From assembly GCF_001613125.1 (NCBI RefSeq), contig NZ_BDBT01000018.1, positions 79,600 to 143,599 of the forward strand: 64,000 nt of DNA, written 5' to 3'. This document shows positions 17,392 through 26,466 of the stretch, one piece after another. Positions within the stretch are counted from its first letter, which is position 1. Every line of letters starts with the position of its first letter. Source of the DNA: Nocardia shimofusensis NBRC 100134. Its GTDB lineage: Bacteria > Actinomycetota > Actinomycetes > Mycobacteriales > Mycobacteriaceae. The notes beneath the pieces were generated by a model. It saw only the letters and a program-made list of their open reading frames with translations, was not told the DNA's origin and did no database searches. Position numbers and translations under genes: made by a program.

Positions 17392-19041
17392 ATGGCCGAG
17401 ACTTACGACACAGGCGAGGACCCGATCCGGGTCGCGAATTCCGGCGCGCCCGCACGGGCGACGAGTATGGTGTGGGACGCCTGGGGCGATCCGGCGGGGC
17501 ACAAGCCGCTGTCGGAGCAGATCCGCGGCCTGCTGCGGCAGGTGTTCGGGATCTCCGGCGACGCGGTGGCGCGACGCGATGAGGGCGAGGTGCCACTGCG
17601 TCCGTCGGCGCTGACCGCCGACGACCACAGCGGCCTGGCCGCGGTGGTAGGTGCTGACCGGGTCAGCGTCGACCACCGCGACCGGCTTCGGCACGCGGGT
17701 GGCAAGAGTGCGCTCGATCTGCTGCGCCGCCGCACCGAAGGTCCGCAGGACGCCCCCGACGCGGTCGTCTTCCCCGCCGATCACGACGAGGTTCTCGCGG
17801 TGCTGGCGCACTGCGCCGAGCACGGCATCGCGGTGGTGCCCTTCGGCGGCGGGACGAGCGTGGTCGGCGGTCTGGACCCGGTGCGTGGACGCTTCCGGGT
17901 GGTCGTGGCGCTGGACCTGCGCCGGCTCGACGAACTGCTCGCCCTCGATGCCCTCAGCGGCACCGCGACGCTGGGTCCGGGGCTCACCGGTCCGCGCGCC
18001 GAGGAATTGCTCGCCGCGCACGGCTTCTCGCTCGGACACTTCCCGCAGAGCTTCGAATACGCCAGCATCGGCGGATTCGCCGCCACCCGGTCCTCGGGTC
18101 AGGCGTCGGCGGGCTACGGGCGCTTCGACGACATGGTGCAGCGGCTGCGGATCGCCACGCCGAGCGGCGAACTGGATCTCGGCCGGGCCCCCGCCTCTGC
18201 CGCCGGACCCGATCTGCGTGAGGTCTTCCTCGGTTCGGAAGGGGTGCTCGGCGTCATCACCGAGGTCACCGTGCGGGTGCATCCGGTGCCGGAAACCGTT
18301 GTGCATCAGGCGTGGTCGTTCCCGGATTTCGCCGCAGGCGCGCTCGCCCTGCGCACCGTCGTGCAGTCCGGCATGGCGCCGACCGTGCTCCGCCTGTCCG
18401 ACGAGGTCGAAACCGGGCTGAACCTGGCCCGGTCCGGCGACATCGGTGGCGAACCGGTGCACGGCTGCCTGGCGATCACCGTGTTCGAGGGCAGCGCCGC
18501 GGCGGTGGCCGCCCGCCGGACCTTGGCCGAGGAGATGCTGCGCGCGGCCGGCGGACGCGACCTGGGCCAGGAGCCCGCGCGGCAGTGGGAGCACGGTCGT
18601 TTCGCCGCGCCGTATCTGCGGGACGCGCTGCTCGACGTCGGGGTGCTGTGCGAGACGCTCGAGACCGCGACCACCTGGTCGAACGTCGCCGAGCTGAAAT
18701 CCGCGGTGACCGGCGCGCTCACCGAATCCCTCGGCGGCCAGGGCACGCCGCCGGTGGTCATGTGCCATATCTCGCACACCTATCCGACCGGCGCGTCGCT
18801 GTACTTCACCGTCGTCGCCAAGGCGCTCGGCACGCCGATCGAGCAGTGGACGAAGGCCAAGAGCGCCGCGAGCGAAGCCATCGTCCGGGTGGGCGGCACC
18901 ATCACCCACCATCACGCCGTCGGTGCCGACCACCGGGCCTGGCTGCCCGAGGAGATCGGTGAGCTCGGCGTCCGGGTGCTCACCGCGATCAAGCGTGAAG
19001 TCGACCCCGTCGGCATCCTCAACCCCGGCAAGCTGATCTGA
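17392..19041 (+). CDS. FAD-binding oxidase, alkyl-DHAP-synthase-like
   Basis: A 549-aa flavoprotein of the vanillyl-alcohol-oxidase/AGPS family. The FAD-binding PP-loop PFGGGTSVVGG is near residue 147, with ASIGGFAATRSSGQASAGYG around residue 224. A C-terminal FAD-linked oxidase domain contains the HHHAVG motif close to the end. Eukaryotic AGPS exchanges the acyl group of acyl-DHAP for an alkyl group; the bacterial reaction here is inferred, not shown. It corresponds to Rv2250A/Rv2251, which are two genes in M. tuberculosis and one intact gene here. ATG at 17392 lacks a Shine-Dalgarno box. dagK overlaps the stop by 1 nt. Confidence 0.85.
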   Translation: MAETYDTGEDPIRVANSGAPARATSMVWDAWGDPAGHKPLSEQIRGLLRQVFGISGDAVARRDEGEVPLRPSALTADDHSGLAAVVGADRVSVDHRDRLRHAGGKSALDLLRRRTEGPQDAPDAVVFPADHDEVLAVLAHCAEHGIAVVPFGGGTSVVGGLDPVRGRFRVVVALDLRRLDELLALDALSGTATLGPGLTGPRAEELLAAHGFSLGHFPQSFEYASIGGFAATRSSGQASAGYGRFDDMVQRLRIATPSGELDLGRAPASAAGPDLREVFLGSEGVLGVITEVTVRVHPVPETVVHQAWSFPDFAAGALALRTVVQSGMAPTVLRLSDEVETGLNLARSGDIGGEPVHGCLAITVFEGSAAAVAARRTLAEEMLRAAGGRDLGQEPARQWEHGRFAAPYLRDALLDVGVLCETLETATTWSNVAELKSAVTGALTESLGGQGTPPVVMCHISHTYPTGASLYFTVVAKALGTPIEQWTKAKSAASEAIVRVGGTITHHHAVGADHRAWLPEEIGELGVRVLTAIKREVDPVGILNPGKLI

Positions 19042-20003
19042 TGAGCGCTCGCGACTACCCGGCGCCGCGATCGGTGCTGGTCGTGGCCAACCGGCAAGCC
19101 GGTCACGGCAGGGGACACGACGCCGCCGATGCCGCGCTCGCCGGGCTCGCCACAGGCGGCGTCGAGGTCGCCGAGGTCCACGCGCGGTCGGCGGCGGACG
19201 CGGTGCGACAGGTGCGCGCGGCGCTGAGCGAATCGACGACCCGCCCGGACGTGGTGGTCAGCGTCGGCGGCGACGGCTTGGCCTGCGCCTTGCTCGAAGC
19301 GCTCGCGCAATCCGGCGTCCCGCTCGGCCTGGTGCCCAGCGGCACCGGCAACGACCTGGCTCGCGAACTCGGCGTACCCGTCGGCGACACTGCCGCCGCG
19401 GTCGGCGTGGTGCTGGGCGGACGCACCCGGGTCATGGACCTCGGGCAGATCGCCCCGGTCGGCGCGTCGGGCTCGCCGATGTGGTTCGCCACTGTGGCGG
19501 GAACCGGGTTCGACGCGCGAGTCACCCTGCACGCCAACAGAATGCGGTGGCCGAAGGGTCCGTTGCGCTATACCTTCGCGGCCTTGGCCGAGATCACCAA
19601 GGGCATCGGCTTGCCGTATCGGATCGAATTGTCCGGCGTCGCCGTGGGCGCGCTGGACAATCCCTCCGGCGACACGGTGATCGAGACCGATGCGGTCATG
19701 GTCGCCGTCGGTAACACCCGCACCTACGGCGGCGGCATGCTGATCTGCCCGGACGCCGAGATGGACGACGGCTATCTCGACGTCACCGTCGTCGGCGCGG
19801 TCTCGCGGTTGTCGATGCTGCGGCTGCTGCCCGCGCTCTCGGCGGGCAAGCGGGTCGACCACCCCGCTGTCACCCAGTACCGCGCCGCCGCCGTCACGGT
19901 GGCCTCACCGGGGGCGCCGGCCACCGTCGACGGCGAGCCCGCGGGAACCCTGCCGGTGACGCTGCGCGCGGTACCGCGGGCGTTGACCGTGCTGGTGCCC
20001 TGA
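19041..20003 (+). CDS. dagK: Diacylglycerol kinase family protein (DagK, Rv2252-like)
   Basis: Phosphorylates diacylglycerol (or a related lipid) with ATP to phosphatidic acid. The product is 320 aa. The catalytic-domain motif GGDG is at residues 76-79, followed by PSGTGNDLAREL, which marks lipid and diacylglycerol kinases; a beta-sandwich C-terminal domain follows. The ATG at 19041 overlaps the flavoprotein stop (TGATG), so translation is coupled. The M. tuberculosis homologue Rv2252 has been linked to phosphatidylinositol mannoside synthesis. Together with GlpD1 and the AGPS-like enzyme it forms a small glycerolipid unit. Confidence 0.88.
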   Translation: MSARDYPAPRSVLVVANRQAGHGRGHDAADAALAGLATGGVEVAEVHARSAADAVRQVRAALSESTTRPDVVVSVGGDGLACALLEALAQSGVPLGLVPSGTGNDLARELGVPVGDTAAAVGVVLGGRTRVMDLGQIAPVGASGSPMWFATVAGTGFDARVTLHANRMRWPKGPLRYTFAALAEITKGIGLPYRIELSGVAVGALDNPSGDTVIETDAVMVAVGNTRTYGGGMLICPDAEMDDGYLDVTVVGAVSRLSMLRLLPALSAGKRVDHPAVTQYRAAAVTVASPGAPATVDGEPAGTLPVTLRAVPRALTVLVP

Positions 20004-20054
20004 TCCGGCGGACGGCCTGATCCGGCGGACCGGGCCGGCTCGCGTGGCCGGTCC
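19999..20054 (+). terminator. Direct repeat and hairpin after dagK
   Basis: The 15-bp CCTGATCCGGCGGAC occurs at 19999-20013 and again at 20016-20030. A GC-rich hairpin (20027-20036 with 20046-20054, one bulge) follows and could terminate both convergent genes. Confidence 0.45.
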
Positions 20055-20057
20055 GGT

Positions 20058-20843
20058 TCAGAGGTCGAAGGTGATCGCCGTGAGCCGGTTGATCGCCGTG
20101 CGATCGGCGATGATCACCGAGGCCGCTCTCGCGGGCGCGGAGTCGGTGACCGCGCCGACCAGTTCGGCCCATCGTCGGCAGTGCAGGTCGAAGAACAGGC
20201 CGCTGCTGCGACGGCCGCGCCGCGCCTGACTCGCCCTGGCCACCGGTGGCGCGACATCGATCATGACGATGTGCAGGCTGCGGCGGTGCGCGCTCGCCCA
20301 GCGGGAGATCAGCCGCCTGCTCCAGCGGAACGTCCCGCAGTCGTGGATGATCACCGGCCCGGTCGCGGAGCGCAGCGCCCGGCGGATGGTCGCGAAGTGC
20401 GCGATCTGCACCACCGGCCGCCACAGCGGATACGGCAGCCGGTGCAGTCGTCTGGTCCAGCGATTGCGTGCGTGCTGGGAGTCGATGACGACCCGGCCGT
20501 CCGGACCGGTCGGGGGGTGCAGCTCGGTCGCGCCCGAGCCGAAGAACCGCAGCAGCGCCGTGCTCTTGCCCGCGCCGGGCACTCCGGCGAACACCAGGGC
20601 GGCCGTCCGGGGATACCGCAACCGGGCGATCGCGTCGTGGAGGTCGTCCGCGATCGGCTCGCGCCCGCCGGGTTCGCCGATGCCAGGCCCGCGACTCCCG
20701 AGATCACCACCGCGCGCGTCCTCCCGGTGGGGGGCGGCGGCGCGCAGGTCGTGGACGGCGAAGGGAGCCAGCGCCGCCGGTCCGACGAGCGTGGCTCGCG
20801 GGGCGGGGGCATGCAGGGGTGTCGCGTCGAGCGGGGGGTTCAC
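20058..20843 (-). CDS. P-loop ATPase/kinase-like protein of unknown function
   Basis: Predicted 261-aa protein. Walker A GVPGAGKS is at residues 87-94, preceded by a Pro/Ala-rich N-terminus. VVIDSQHARNRW and VIIHDCGTFRW follow, compatible with a small P-loop kinase or zeta-like fold; annotation pipelines would call it an AAA-family ATPase. GTG at 20843 gives a plausible N-terminus with a weak GGAAGAG box; the frame is open a further 288 nt upstream with Arg-rich translation that looks non-coding. It is convergent with dagK. The substrate is unknown. Confidence 0.65.
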   Translation of the reverse strand: MNPPLDATPLHAPAPRATLVGPAALAPFAVHDLRAAAPHREDARGGDLGSRGPGIGEPGGREPIADDLHDAIARLRYPRTAALVFAGVPGAGKSTALLRFFGSGATELHPPTGPDGRVVIDSQHARNRWTRRLHRLPYPLWRPVVQIAHFATIRRALRSATGPVIIHDCGTFRWSRRLISRWASAHRRSLHIVMIDVAPPVARASQARRGRRSSGLFFDLHCRRWAELVGAVTDSAPARAASVIIADRTAINRLTAITFDL

Positions 20844-21214
20844 CTCTTCCAGATTCCTGTGTCCCGGCCGTTTCGGCAACCGGGAAAACCCTGATTCGCC
20901 AGTGTGATTCGCCCCCGACGTGCGTGGGAGTAATGGTTTTCGCCTCGATCCGAGCAGGTAGGCAAGGGCGGCAACGGCATTCGTGCCCTTTAGCGACGCG
21001 CCCCGGGCGGGCGGGCGGTGCCTGCGCGGGTGCTTCCGGTCGGCGACGAGCGGAGGGAGCCGGGTGTTCCGCGCTCCTGCCCGCGCCGACGCGATGACAC
21101 CGCGAGCCCTCGGAAAGGTGTGATCGGTCACGATCGGGCGCCGACGCCGCTGGTGGCGAAACCAGCCGATAGAGGCCTTGGGCCGCGAACCTGAGAATTG
21201 CTTATGGAAGGAGA
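20844..21214. other. 370-bp gap upstream of the P-loop gene, no gene seen
   Basis: Only short, poorly biased reading frames occur. It should hold the promoter of the minus-strand P-loop gene, but none could be fixed. Confidence 0.4.
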
Positions 21215-21228
21215 CTACCGGCCGGTAG
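21215..21228. promoter_or_regulatory. Perfect 14-bp palindrome CTACCGGCCGGTAG
   Basis: It is self-complementary with no spacer and lies 6 nt upstream of TAAACT (21235-21240), a possible -10 hexamer, so it would cover the -35/spacer region of a promoter pointing to valS. Operator use is inferred. Confidence 0.4.
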
Positions 21229-21250
21229 AAGCGCTAAACTAGGCCACAGA

Positions 21251-21291
21251 GGCGGAGTCTTCGGTGTCCCTCATCCACCGAAGACTCCGCC
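21251..21291 (+). terminator. 16-bp hairpin in the valS leader, attenuator or terminator
   Basis: Perfect arms 21251-21266 and 21276-21291 around a 9-nt loop, then CCTCTTCC. It lies 83 nt before valS and just after the candidate -10 at 21235. No coding gene lies directly upstream, so an attenuator or the end of a small RNA are possible readings. Confidence 0.55.
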
Positions 21292-21361
21292 CTCTTCCTG
21301 TCCGCACCCGCCCGGTCCTCCCGGCGCGAGAGGGTCGGATAATCGCCTGGCACGCCCCCGA

Positions 21362-21367
21362 TAGGAT
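21362..21367 (+). promoter_or_regulatory. -10 hexamer TAGGAT, leaderless start of valS
   Basis: TAGGAT ends 6 nt before the GTG at 21374, and there is no Shine-Dalgarno sequence. Confidence 0.5.
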
Positions 21368-21373
21368 CACGGG

Positions 21374-24055
21374 GTGACCAGCGCAGCCCCTGACAACTCG
21401 CATGATCGTGCCGCCGCCCTCCCCAAGAGCTGGGATCCCGGCGTCGTCGAGGCCGAGATGTACGAGCGCTGGGTAGGCGCGGGCTATTTCACCGCCGACC
21501 CAGGCTCCGGCAAGCCCGCGTACTCGATCGTGCTGCCGCCGCCGAATGTCACCGGCACCCTGCACATGGGCCACGCCCTCGACCACACGCTGATGGACAC
21601 CCTGGCCCGCCGCAAGCGGATGCAGGGTTACGAGGTGCTGTGGCTGCCCGGCATGGACCACGCGGGCATCGCCACCCAGAACGTGGTGGAAAAGCAGCTC
21701 GCCGCCGACGGCAAGACCAAAGAGGACTTCGGTCGCGAGCTGTTCGTGCAGAAGGTGTGGGACTGGAAGCACGAATCCGGCGGCTCGATCCAATGGCAGA
21801 TGCGCGCCCTCGGCGACAGCGTCGACTGGAGCCGCGACCGCTTCACCATGGACGACGGCCTCTCGCGCGCCGTCCAGACCATCTTCAAGCGCCTCTACGA
21901 CGACGGCCTGATCTATCGCGCCGAGCGCCTGGTGAACTGGTCGCCGGAACTGCGCACCGCCATCTCCGACATCGAGGTCAAACACGAGGACGTGGAGGGC
22001 GAGCTCGTCTCCCTGCGCTACGGCTCCTTGAACGACGACGAACCGCACGTCGTGGTGGCCACCACCCGCGTGGAGACCATGCTCGGTGACACCGCCGTGG
22101 CGGTGCACCCCGAGGACCCGCGCTATCAGAAGCTGATCGGCACCACGCTCGAGCATCCGATCACCGGACGGCAGATCCCGATCGTGGCCGACGATTACGT
22201 CGATCCCGAGTTCGGTTCCGGCGCAGTGAAGATCACTCCCGCGCACGACCCCAACGACTTCGAGATCGGTGTGCGGCACCAGCTGCCGATGCCGACGATC
22301 ATGGACGAGCGCGGCCGGATCGCGGGCACCGGCACCGAATTCGACGGCATGGACCGTTTCGAAGCCAGGGTCAAGGTGCGCGAGCGGCTGGCCGAGGAAG
22401 GCCGCGTGGTCGCCGAGAAGCGTCCCTACATCCACAGCGTCGGGCACTCCGAGCGCTCCGGCGAGGCGATCGAGCCCCGCCTGTCGATGCAGTGGTGGGT
22501 CAGGGTGGAGTCGCTGGCCAAGGCCGCGGGCGACGCCGTGCGCAACGGTCAGGTCGCCATCCATCCGGCGAGCCAGGAGCCGCGCTGGTTCGAGTGGGTC
22601 GACAACATGCACGACTGGACCATTTCGCGCCAGCTGTGGTGGGGCCACCGGATTCCGATCTGGTACGGACCCGAGGGCGAAGTGGTGTGCGTCGGCCCCG
22701 ACGAGACCGCGCCCGAGGGCTGGATCCAGGACCCCGACGTCCTCGACACCTGGTTCTCCTCCGGCCTGTGGCCGTTCTCCACGATGGGCTGGCCCGAGGC
22801 CACCCCGGAGCTGGCGAAGTTCTATCCGACCAGCGTGCTGGTGACCGGCTACGACATCCTGTTCTTCTGGGTGGCCCGGATGATGATGTTCGGCATGTAC
22901 GTCTCCGAGGACGCCGCGCTCACCGCGGGCAAGGCCCCGGGCGTGCCGCAGGTGCCGTTCCAGGACGTCTTCCTGCACGGTCTGATCCGCGACCAGCACG
23001 GCAAGAAGATGTCCAAGTCGCGGGGCAACGGCATCGACCCGCTGGACTGGATCCGCTCCTACGGCGCCGACGCGCTGCGCTTCACCCTGGCCAGGGGCGC
23101 GCAGCCGGGCGGTGATCTCTCGGTCGGCGAATCGCATGCGCTGGCCTCGCGCAGCTTTGTCACCAAGCTGTTCAACGCCACCAAGTTCGCGCTGCTCAAC
23201 GGCGCCGCGCCGGGTGAGCTGCCGAGTCACGCGAGCCTCACCGATGCCGACCGCTGGATCCTGGACCGGCTCGACGAGGTGCTCGCCGAGGTCGACACGG
23301 CCTTCGACGCCTACGAGTTCGGCAAGGCTTGCGAGGCGCTCTACCACTTCGCGTGGGACGAACTGTGCGACTGGTACCTGGAGTTGGCGAAGGTCCAGTT
23401 CGCCGAGGAGGGTGCGCGCGCCACGACCACCCGAACGGTGCTCGGCAATGTCCTCGACGCGGTGCTGCGCCTGCTGCATCCGGTGATCCCGTTCGTCACC
23501 GAATCGCTGTGGCAGGCGTTGACCGGCGGCGAGTCGGTGGTGGTGTCGGCGTGGCCGCGGCGCGGCACCGAGACCGCCGATCCTGTGGCCGCGCGCCGGA
23601 TCGCCGACGCCCAGCGCCTGATTACCGAGATCCGCCGCTTCCGCAGCGATCAGGGCCTGGCGGACAAGCAGAAGGTCGCCGCCACCCTGATCGGCTTGGC
23701 CGAGGCCGACCTTCTCGCGCTGGCCCCCGCCGTCGCCAACCTCGCCCGGCTCACCGAACCCGGCCCGGATTTCTCGGCCACCGCCGAGGTGGAGGTGCGC
23801 CTGAGCGGCGCGACGGTCACCGTGCAGGTCGACACCTCGGGCACGGTCGACCTCGAGGCCGAACGCAAGCGCCTCGAGAAGGACCTGGCCGCCGCGCAGA
23901 AGGAACTCGCGACCACCGAGGCCAAACTCGGCAACGAGGCATTCCTGGCGAAGGCCCCCGAAGCGGTCGTGGACAAGATCAAGGGGCGCCGCGACGTCGC
24001 CGCCGCCGAGGTCGAGCGGATCGGTGCCAGGCTCACCGAGTTGGGGGCCAAGTGA
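21374..24055 (+). CDS. valS: Valyl-tRNA synthetase
   Basis: Class I aminoacyl-tRNA synthetase charging tRNA-Val, with editing of mischarged threonine. The product is 893 aa. The HIGH-type motif HMGH is at residues 64-67, a CP1 editing insertion follows, and KMSKS is at 545-549. The last ~60 residues are a charged helix typical of the ValRS C-terminal coiled coil. The GTG start at 21374 is supported by the leaderless promoter and by conservation of the downstream PKSWDP segment. Its stop overlaps the folC start (GTGA), beginning a valS-folC-DUF4233 unit as in M. tuberculosis Rv2448c-Rv2446c. Confidence 0.97.
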   Translation: MTSAAPDNSHDRAAALPKSWDPGVVEAEMYERWVGAGYFTADPGSGKPAYSIVLPPPNVTGTLHMGHALDHTLMDTLARRKRMQGYEVLWLPGMDHAGIATQNVVEKQLAADGKTKEDFGRELFVQKVWDWKHESGGSIQWQMRALGDSVDWSRDRFTMDDGLSRAVQTIFKRLYDDGLIYRAERLVNWSPELRTAISDIEVKHEDVEGELVSLRYGSLNDDEPHVVVATTRVETMLGDTAVAVHPEDPRYQKLIGTTLEHPITGRQIPIVADDYVDPEFGSGAVKITPAHDPNDFEIGVRHQLPMPTIMDERGRIAGTGTEFDGMDRFEARVKVRERLAEEGRVVAEKRPYIHSVGHSERSGEAIEPRLSMQWWVRVESLAKAAGDAVRNGQVAIHPASQEPRWFEWVDNMHDWTISRQLWWGHRIPIWYGPEGEVVCVGPDETAPEGWIQDPDVLDTWFSSGLWPFSTMGWPEATPELAKFYPTSVLVTGYDILFFWVARMMMFGMYVSEDAALTAGKAPGVPQVPFQDVFLHGLIRDQHGKKMSKSRGNGIDPLDWIRSYGADALRFTLARGAQPGGDLSVGESHALASRSFVTKLFNATKFALLNGAAPGELPSHASLTDADRWILDRLDEVLAEVDTAFDAYEFGKACEALYHFAWDELCDWYLELAKVQFAEEGARATTTRTVLGNVLDAVLRLLHPVIPFVTESLWQALTGGESVVVSAWPRRGTETADPVAARRIADAQRLITEIRRFRSDQGLADKQKVAATLIGLAEADLLALAPAVANLARLTEPGPDFSATAEVEVRLSGATVTVQVDTSGTVDLEAERKRLEKDLAAAQKELATTEAKLGNEAFLAKAPEAVVDKIKGRRDVAAAEVERIGARLTELGAK

Positions 24056-25530
24056 GCGACGACGACACGGGCGCGAACCCGGAACCGGAGCCGCAGTACC
24101 ACGACGAGTCCGGGGCCACCCGTCTGGGCTCGGGTCCCTCGCCTGTCGATCTCGCCGAGATGGCGCTGGTCGAGGCCGAACTGGATCGGCGTTGGCCGGA
24201 GACCAAGATCGAGCCCTCGCTCGCCCGGATCTCCACGCTGATGGATCTGCTCGGTTCGCCGCAGCAGTCCTACCCGGCCATCCACATCGCGGGCACCAAC
24301 GGCAAGACCTCGGTCACCCGGATGATCGACGCGCTGCTCACCGCGCTGCACCGGCGCACCGGCCGGATCACCAGCCCGCACCTGCAGCTCGCCACCGAGC
24401 GGATCAGCATCGACAACGCGCCGATCAGCCCGGCCAGGTACGTCGAGATCTATCGCGAGATCCAGCCGTACGTCGAGATGATCGACCAGCAATCCGCTGC
24501 GGCGGGCGGACCCGCGATGAGCAAGTTCGAGGTGCTCACCGGCATGGCGTTCGCGGCCTTCGCCGAAGCGCCGGTCGATGTCGCGGTGGTGGAGACCGGG
24601 ATGGGCGGCACCTGGGACGCGACCAACGTGATCGACGGCCAAGTCGCGGTGATCACGCCGATCGGCTTGGACCACACCGACTATCTCGGCCCCGACCTCG
24701 CCTCCATCGCGGGGGAGAAGGCGGGCATCATCAAGCGCGCCGAGGAGAGCCTGGTCCCGCACGACACCGTCGCGGTGATCGCCCGGCAGGAACCCGAGGC
24801 CATGGACGTGCTGCTGCGTCGTGCCGTCGAGGTGGACGCGGCCGTCGCACGCGAGGGCTCGGAGTTCACGGTGCTCGCCAGGCGGGTCGCCGTCGGCGGT
24901 CAGCAGCTGACGCTGCAGGGCCTCGGCGGTGTGTACGACGAGATCTTCCTGCCCCTGCACGGTGAGCATCAGGCCCGCAACGCCTCGCTCGCCCTCGCCG
25001 CGGTGGAGGCGTTCTTCGGGGCGGGCGCCCAACGCCAACTCGACCTGGAGGCCGTGCGCGCGGGCTTCGCCTCGGTGGCCGGCCCAGGGCGGATGGAACG
25101 GATGCGCAGCGCGCCGACCATCTTCATCGACGCCGCGCACAATCCGGCGGGGGCGCGGGCGCTGGCCGAGACGATCGGCACCGAGTTCGACTTCCGCAAA
25201 CTCGTCGGGGTGATCGCGGTGCTCGGCGACAAGGACGCCGCAGGCATCCTGGAAGCGCTGGAACCGGTGTTCGACGAGATCGTGGTGACCAGCAACGGTT
25301 CCCCGCGTGCGTTGGATCTCGACATCCTGGCCGATCTGGCGGTCCAGCGCTTCGGTGACGAGCGGGTCGTCGTCGCGCCGACCCTGCCGGACGCGCTGGA
25401 GACCGCCATCGCCCTCGCCGAGGACGTCGCGGACAGCGGTGAGATGGTCTCCGGAGCGGGGGTGGTGGTCACCGGTTCGGTGGTCACCGCAGGAGCCGCC
25501 CGCGCCCTGTTCGGAAAGGAGCCGGCATGA
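24052..25530 (+). CDS. folC: Folylpolyglutamate synthase / dihydrofolate synthase
   Basis: Mur-ligase-family enzyme that adds glutamate to folates (and to dihydropteroate). The product is 492 aa. The ATP loop GTNGKTS is at residues 81-87, the SPHLQLATERI segment follows, and the DAAHNPAGARAL motif starts the C-terminal domain. GTG at 24052 overlaps the valS stop by 4 nt. The acidic N-terminal ~25 residues are less conserved in type. The next gene overlaps its stop, so the three genes are translationally coupled. Confidence 0.95.
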   Translation: MSDDDTGANPEPEPQYHDESGATRLGSGPSPVDLAEMALVEAELDRRWPETKIEPSLARISTLMDLLGSPQQSYPAIHIAGTNGKTSVTRMIDALLTALHRRTGRITSPHLQLATERISIDNAPISPARYVEIYREIQPYVEMIDQQSAAAGGPAMSKFEVLTGMAFAAFAEAPVDVAVVETGMGGTWDATNVIDGQVAVITPIGLDHTDYLGPDLASIAGEKAGIIKRAEESLVPHDTVAVIARQEPEAMDVLLRRAVEVDAAVAREGSEFTVLARRVAVGGQQLTLQGLGGVYDEIFLPLHGEHQARNASLALAAVEAFFGAGAQRQLDLEAVRAGFASVAGPGRMERMRSAPTIFIDAAHNPAGARALAETIGTEFDFRKLVGVIAVLGDKDAAGILEALEPVFDEIVVTSNGSPRALDLDILADLAVQRFGDERVVVAPTLPDALETAIALAEDVADSGEMVSGAGVVVTGSVVTAGAARALFGKEPA

Positions 25531-25988
25531 GCTCGGCAGAGCACCAGCCCGACCAGCCCGACCAGCCCGACCGACCCGACCAGCCCGGCCGTCCCGCCGA
25601 CGTGCCGGCGCCACCGGACCCGTGGAAGGGCCTGCGCGGCGTCATGGCGGGCACGTTGGTCCTGGAATCCATCGTGGTGCTGCTCGCGCTGCCGATCGTG
25701 GCGGATCTCGGCGGCGGGATCACCTGGGTGTCGGGCACCTACCTGGTCGGCGTAGCGCTGGCGATGATCCTCGGCGCCGGGCTGCAGGGGCGATCCTGGG
25801 CGCTGGCCTACAACCTCGGCCTGCAGGTGCTCGTGCTGATCGGCGGTCTGTTCCACCTGTCGATCCTGGTCATCGGCGTGCTGTTCCTGCTGGTATGGGC
25901 GTTCGTCCTGATCCTGCGCGGCGAGGTGAAGCGCCGGATGGACCAGGGGTTACTGCCCAGTCAGCGGCTCGGCGAAGCGGGTCGTTAG
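25527..25988 (+). CDS. DUF4233 membrane protein
   Basis: A 153-aa integral membrane protein of unknown function, always found between folC and ndk in this order (Rv2446c in M. tuberculosis). The cytoplasmic N-terminus is a Pro/Asp/Gln-rich run of degenerate DQP repeats, followed by about four hydrophobic segments between residues ~38 and 130 and a short basic tail. ATG at 25527 overlaps the folC stop (ATGA). The N-terminal repeat is also visible in the DNA as near-identical 9-bp units (25549-25585). A TTA leucine codon, rare in such genomes, occurs near the end. Confidence 0.85.
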   Translation: MSSAEHQPDQPDQPDRPDQPGRPADVPAPPDPWKGLRGVMAGTLVLESIVVLLALPIVADLGGGITWVSGTYLVGVALAMILGAGLQGRSWALAYNLGLQVLVLIGGLFHLSILVIGVLFLLVWAFVLILRGEVKRRMDQGLLPSQRLGEAGR

Positions 25989-25991
25989 GCT
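25986..25991 (+). promoter_or_regulatory. -10 hexamer TAGGCT, leaderless start of ndk
   Basis: TAGGCT ends 7 nt before GTG 25999 and overlaps the stop codon of the DUF4233 gene. The same hexamer and spacing precede proA. Confidence 0.5.
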
Positions 25992-25998
25992 GTGCGCC

Positions 25999-26415
25999 GT
26001 GACTGAGCAGACGTTGGTACTCATCAAGCCGGACGGCGTGTCGCGCGGCCTGGTCGGCGAGGTGCTGGCCCGGGCCGAGCGCAAAGGCCTGACGATCGCC
26101 GCCCTCGAACTGAAGCAGGTGTCCGAGGAACTGGCTCGCGAACACTACGACGAGCACGCCGACAAGCCGTTCTTCGGTTCCCTGATCGAGTTCATCACCT
26201 CCGGCCCGGTCGTCGCGGCCGTGCTCGAGGGCCCGCGCGCCATCGCGGCCTTCCGTCAGCTGGCCGGCGGCACCGACCCGGTGGAGAAGGCCACCCCGGG
26301 CACCATCCGGGGCGATTTCGGCCTGGAGACCCAGTACAACCTGGTGCACGGCTCGGACTCGCCCGAGTCGGCCAAGCGCGAGATCGGCCTCTGGTTCCCT
26401 TCGTTCCCGATCTGA
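25999..26415 (+). CDS. ndk: Nucleoside diphosphate kinase
   Basis: Equalises nucleoside triphosphate pools by moving the gamma phosphate through a phosphohistidine. The product is 138 aa; the catalytic His117 is in NLVHGSDS, and the N-terminal LVLIKPDGV strand is intact. The GTG at 25999 lies only 10 nt after the DUF4233 stop, without a Shine-Dalgarno box but with a TAGGCT -10 element, so a separate leaderless transcript is likely beside read-through. It ends at a perfect terminator. Confidence 0.97.
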   Translation: MTEQTLVLIKPDGVSRGLVGEVLARAERKGLTIAALELKQVSEELAREHYDEHADKPFFGSLIEFITSGPVVAAVLEGPRAIAAFRQLAGGTDPVEKATPGTIRGDFGLETQYNLVHGSDSPESAKREIGLWFPSFPI

Positions 26416-26433
26416 TTCCGACCGTCGTAGGTA

Positions 26434-26466
26434 CTCGTGGCGGCGGGGAAACCCCGCCGCCACGAG
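26434..26466 (+). terminator. Terminator after ndk
   Basis: A perfect 15-bp stem (26434-26448 with 26452-26466) closed by AAA. Confidence 0.85.
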
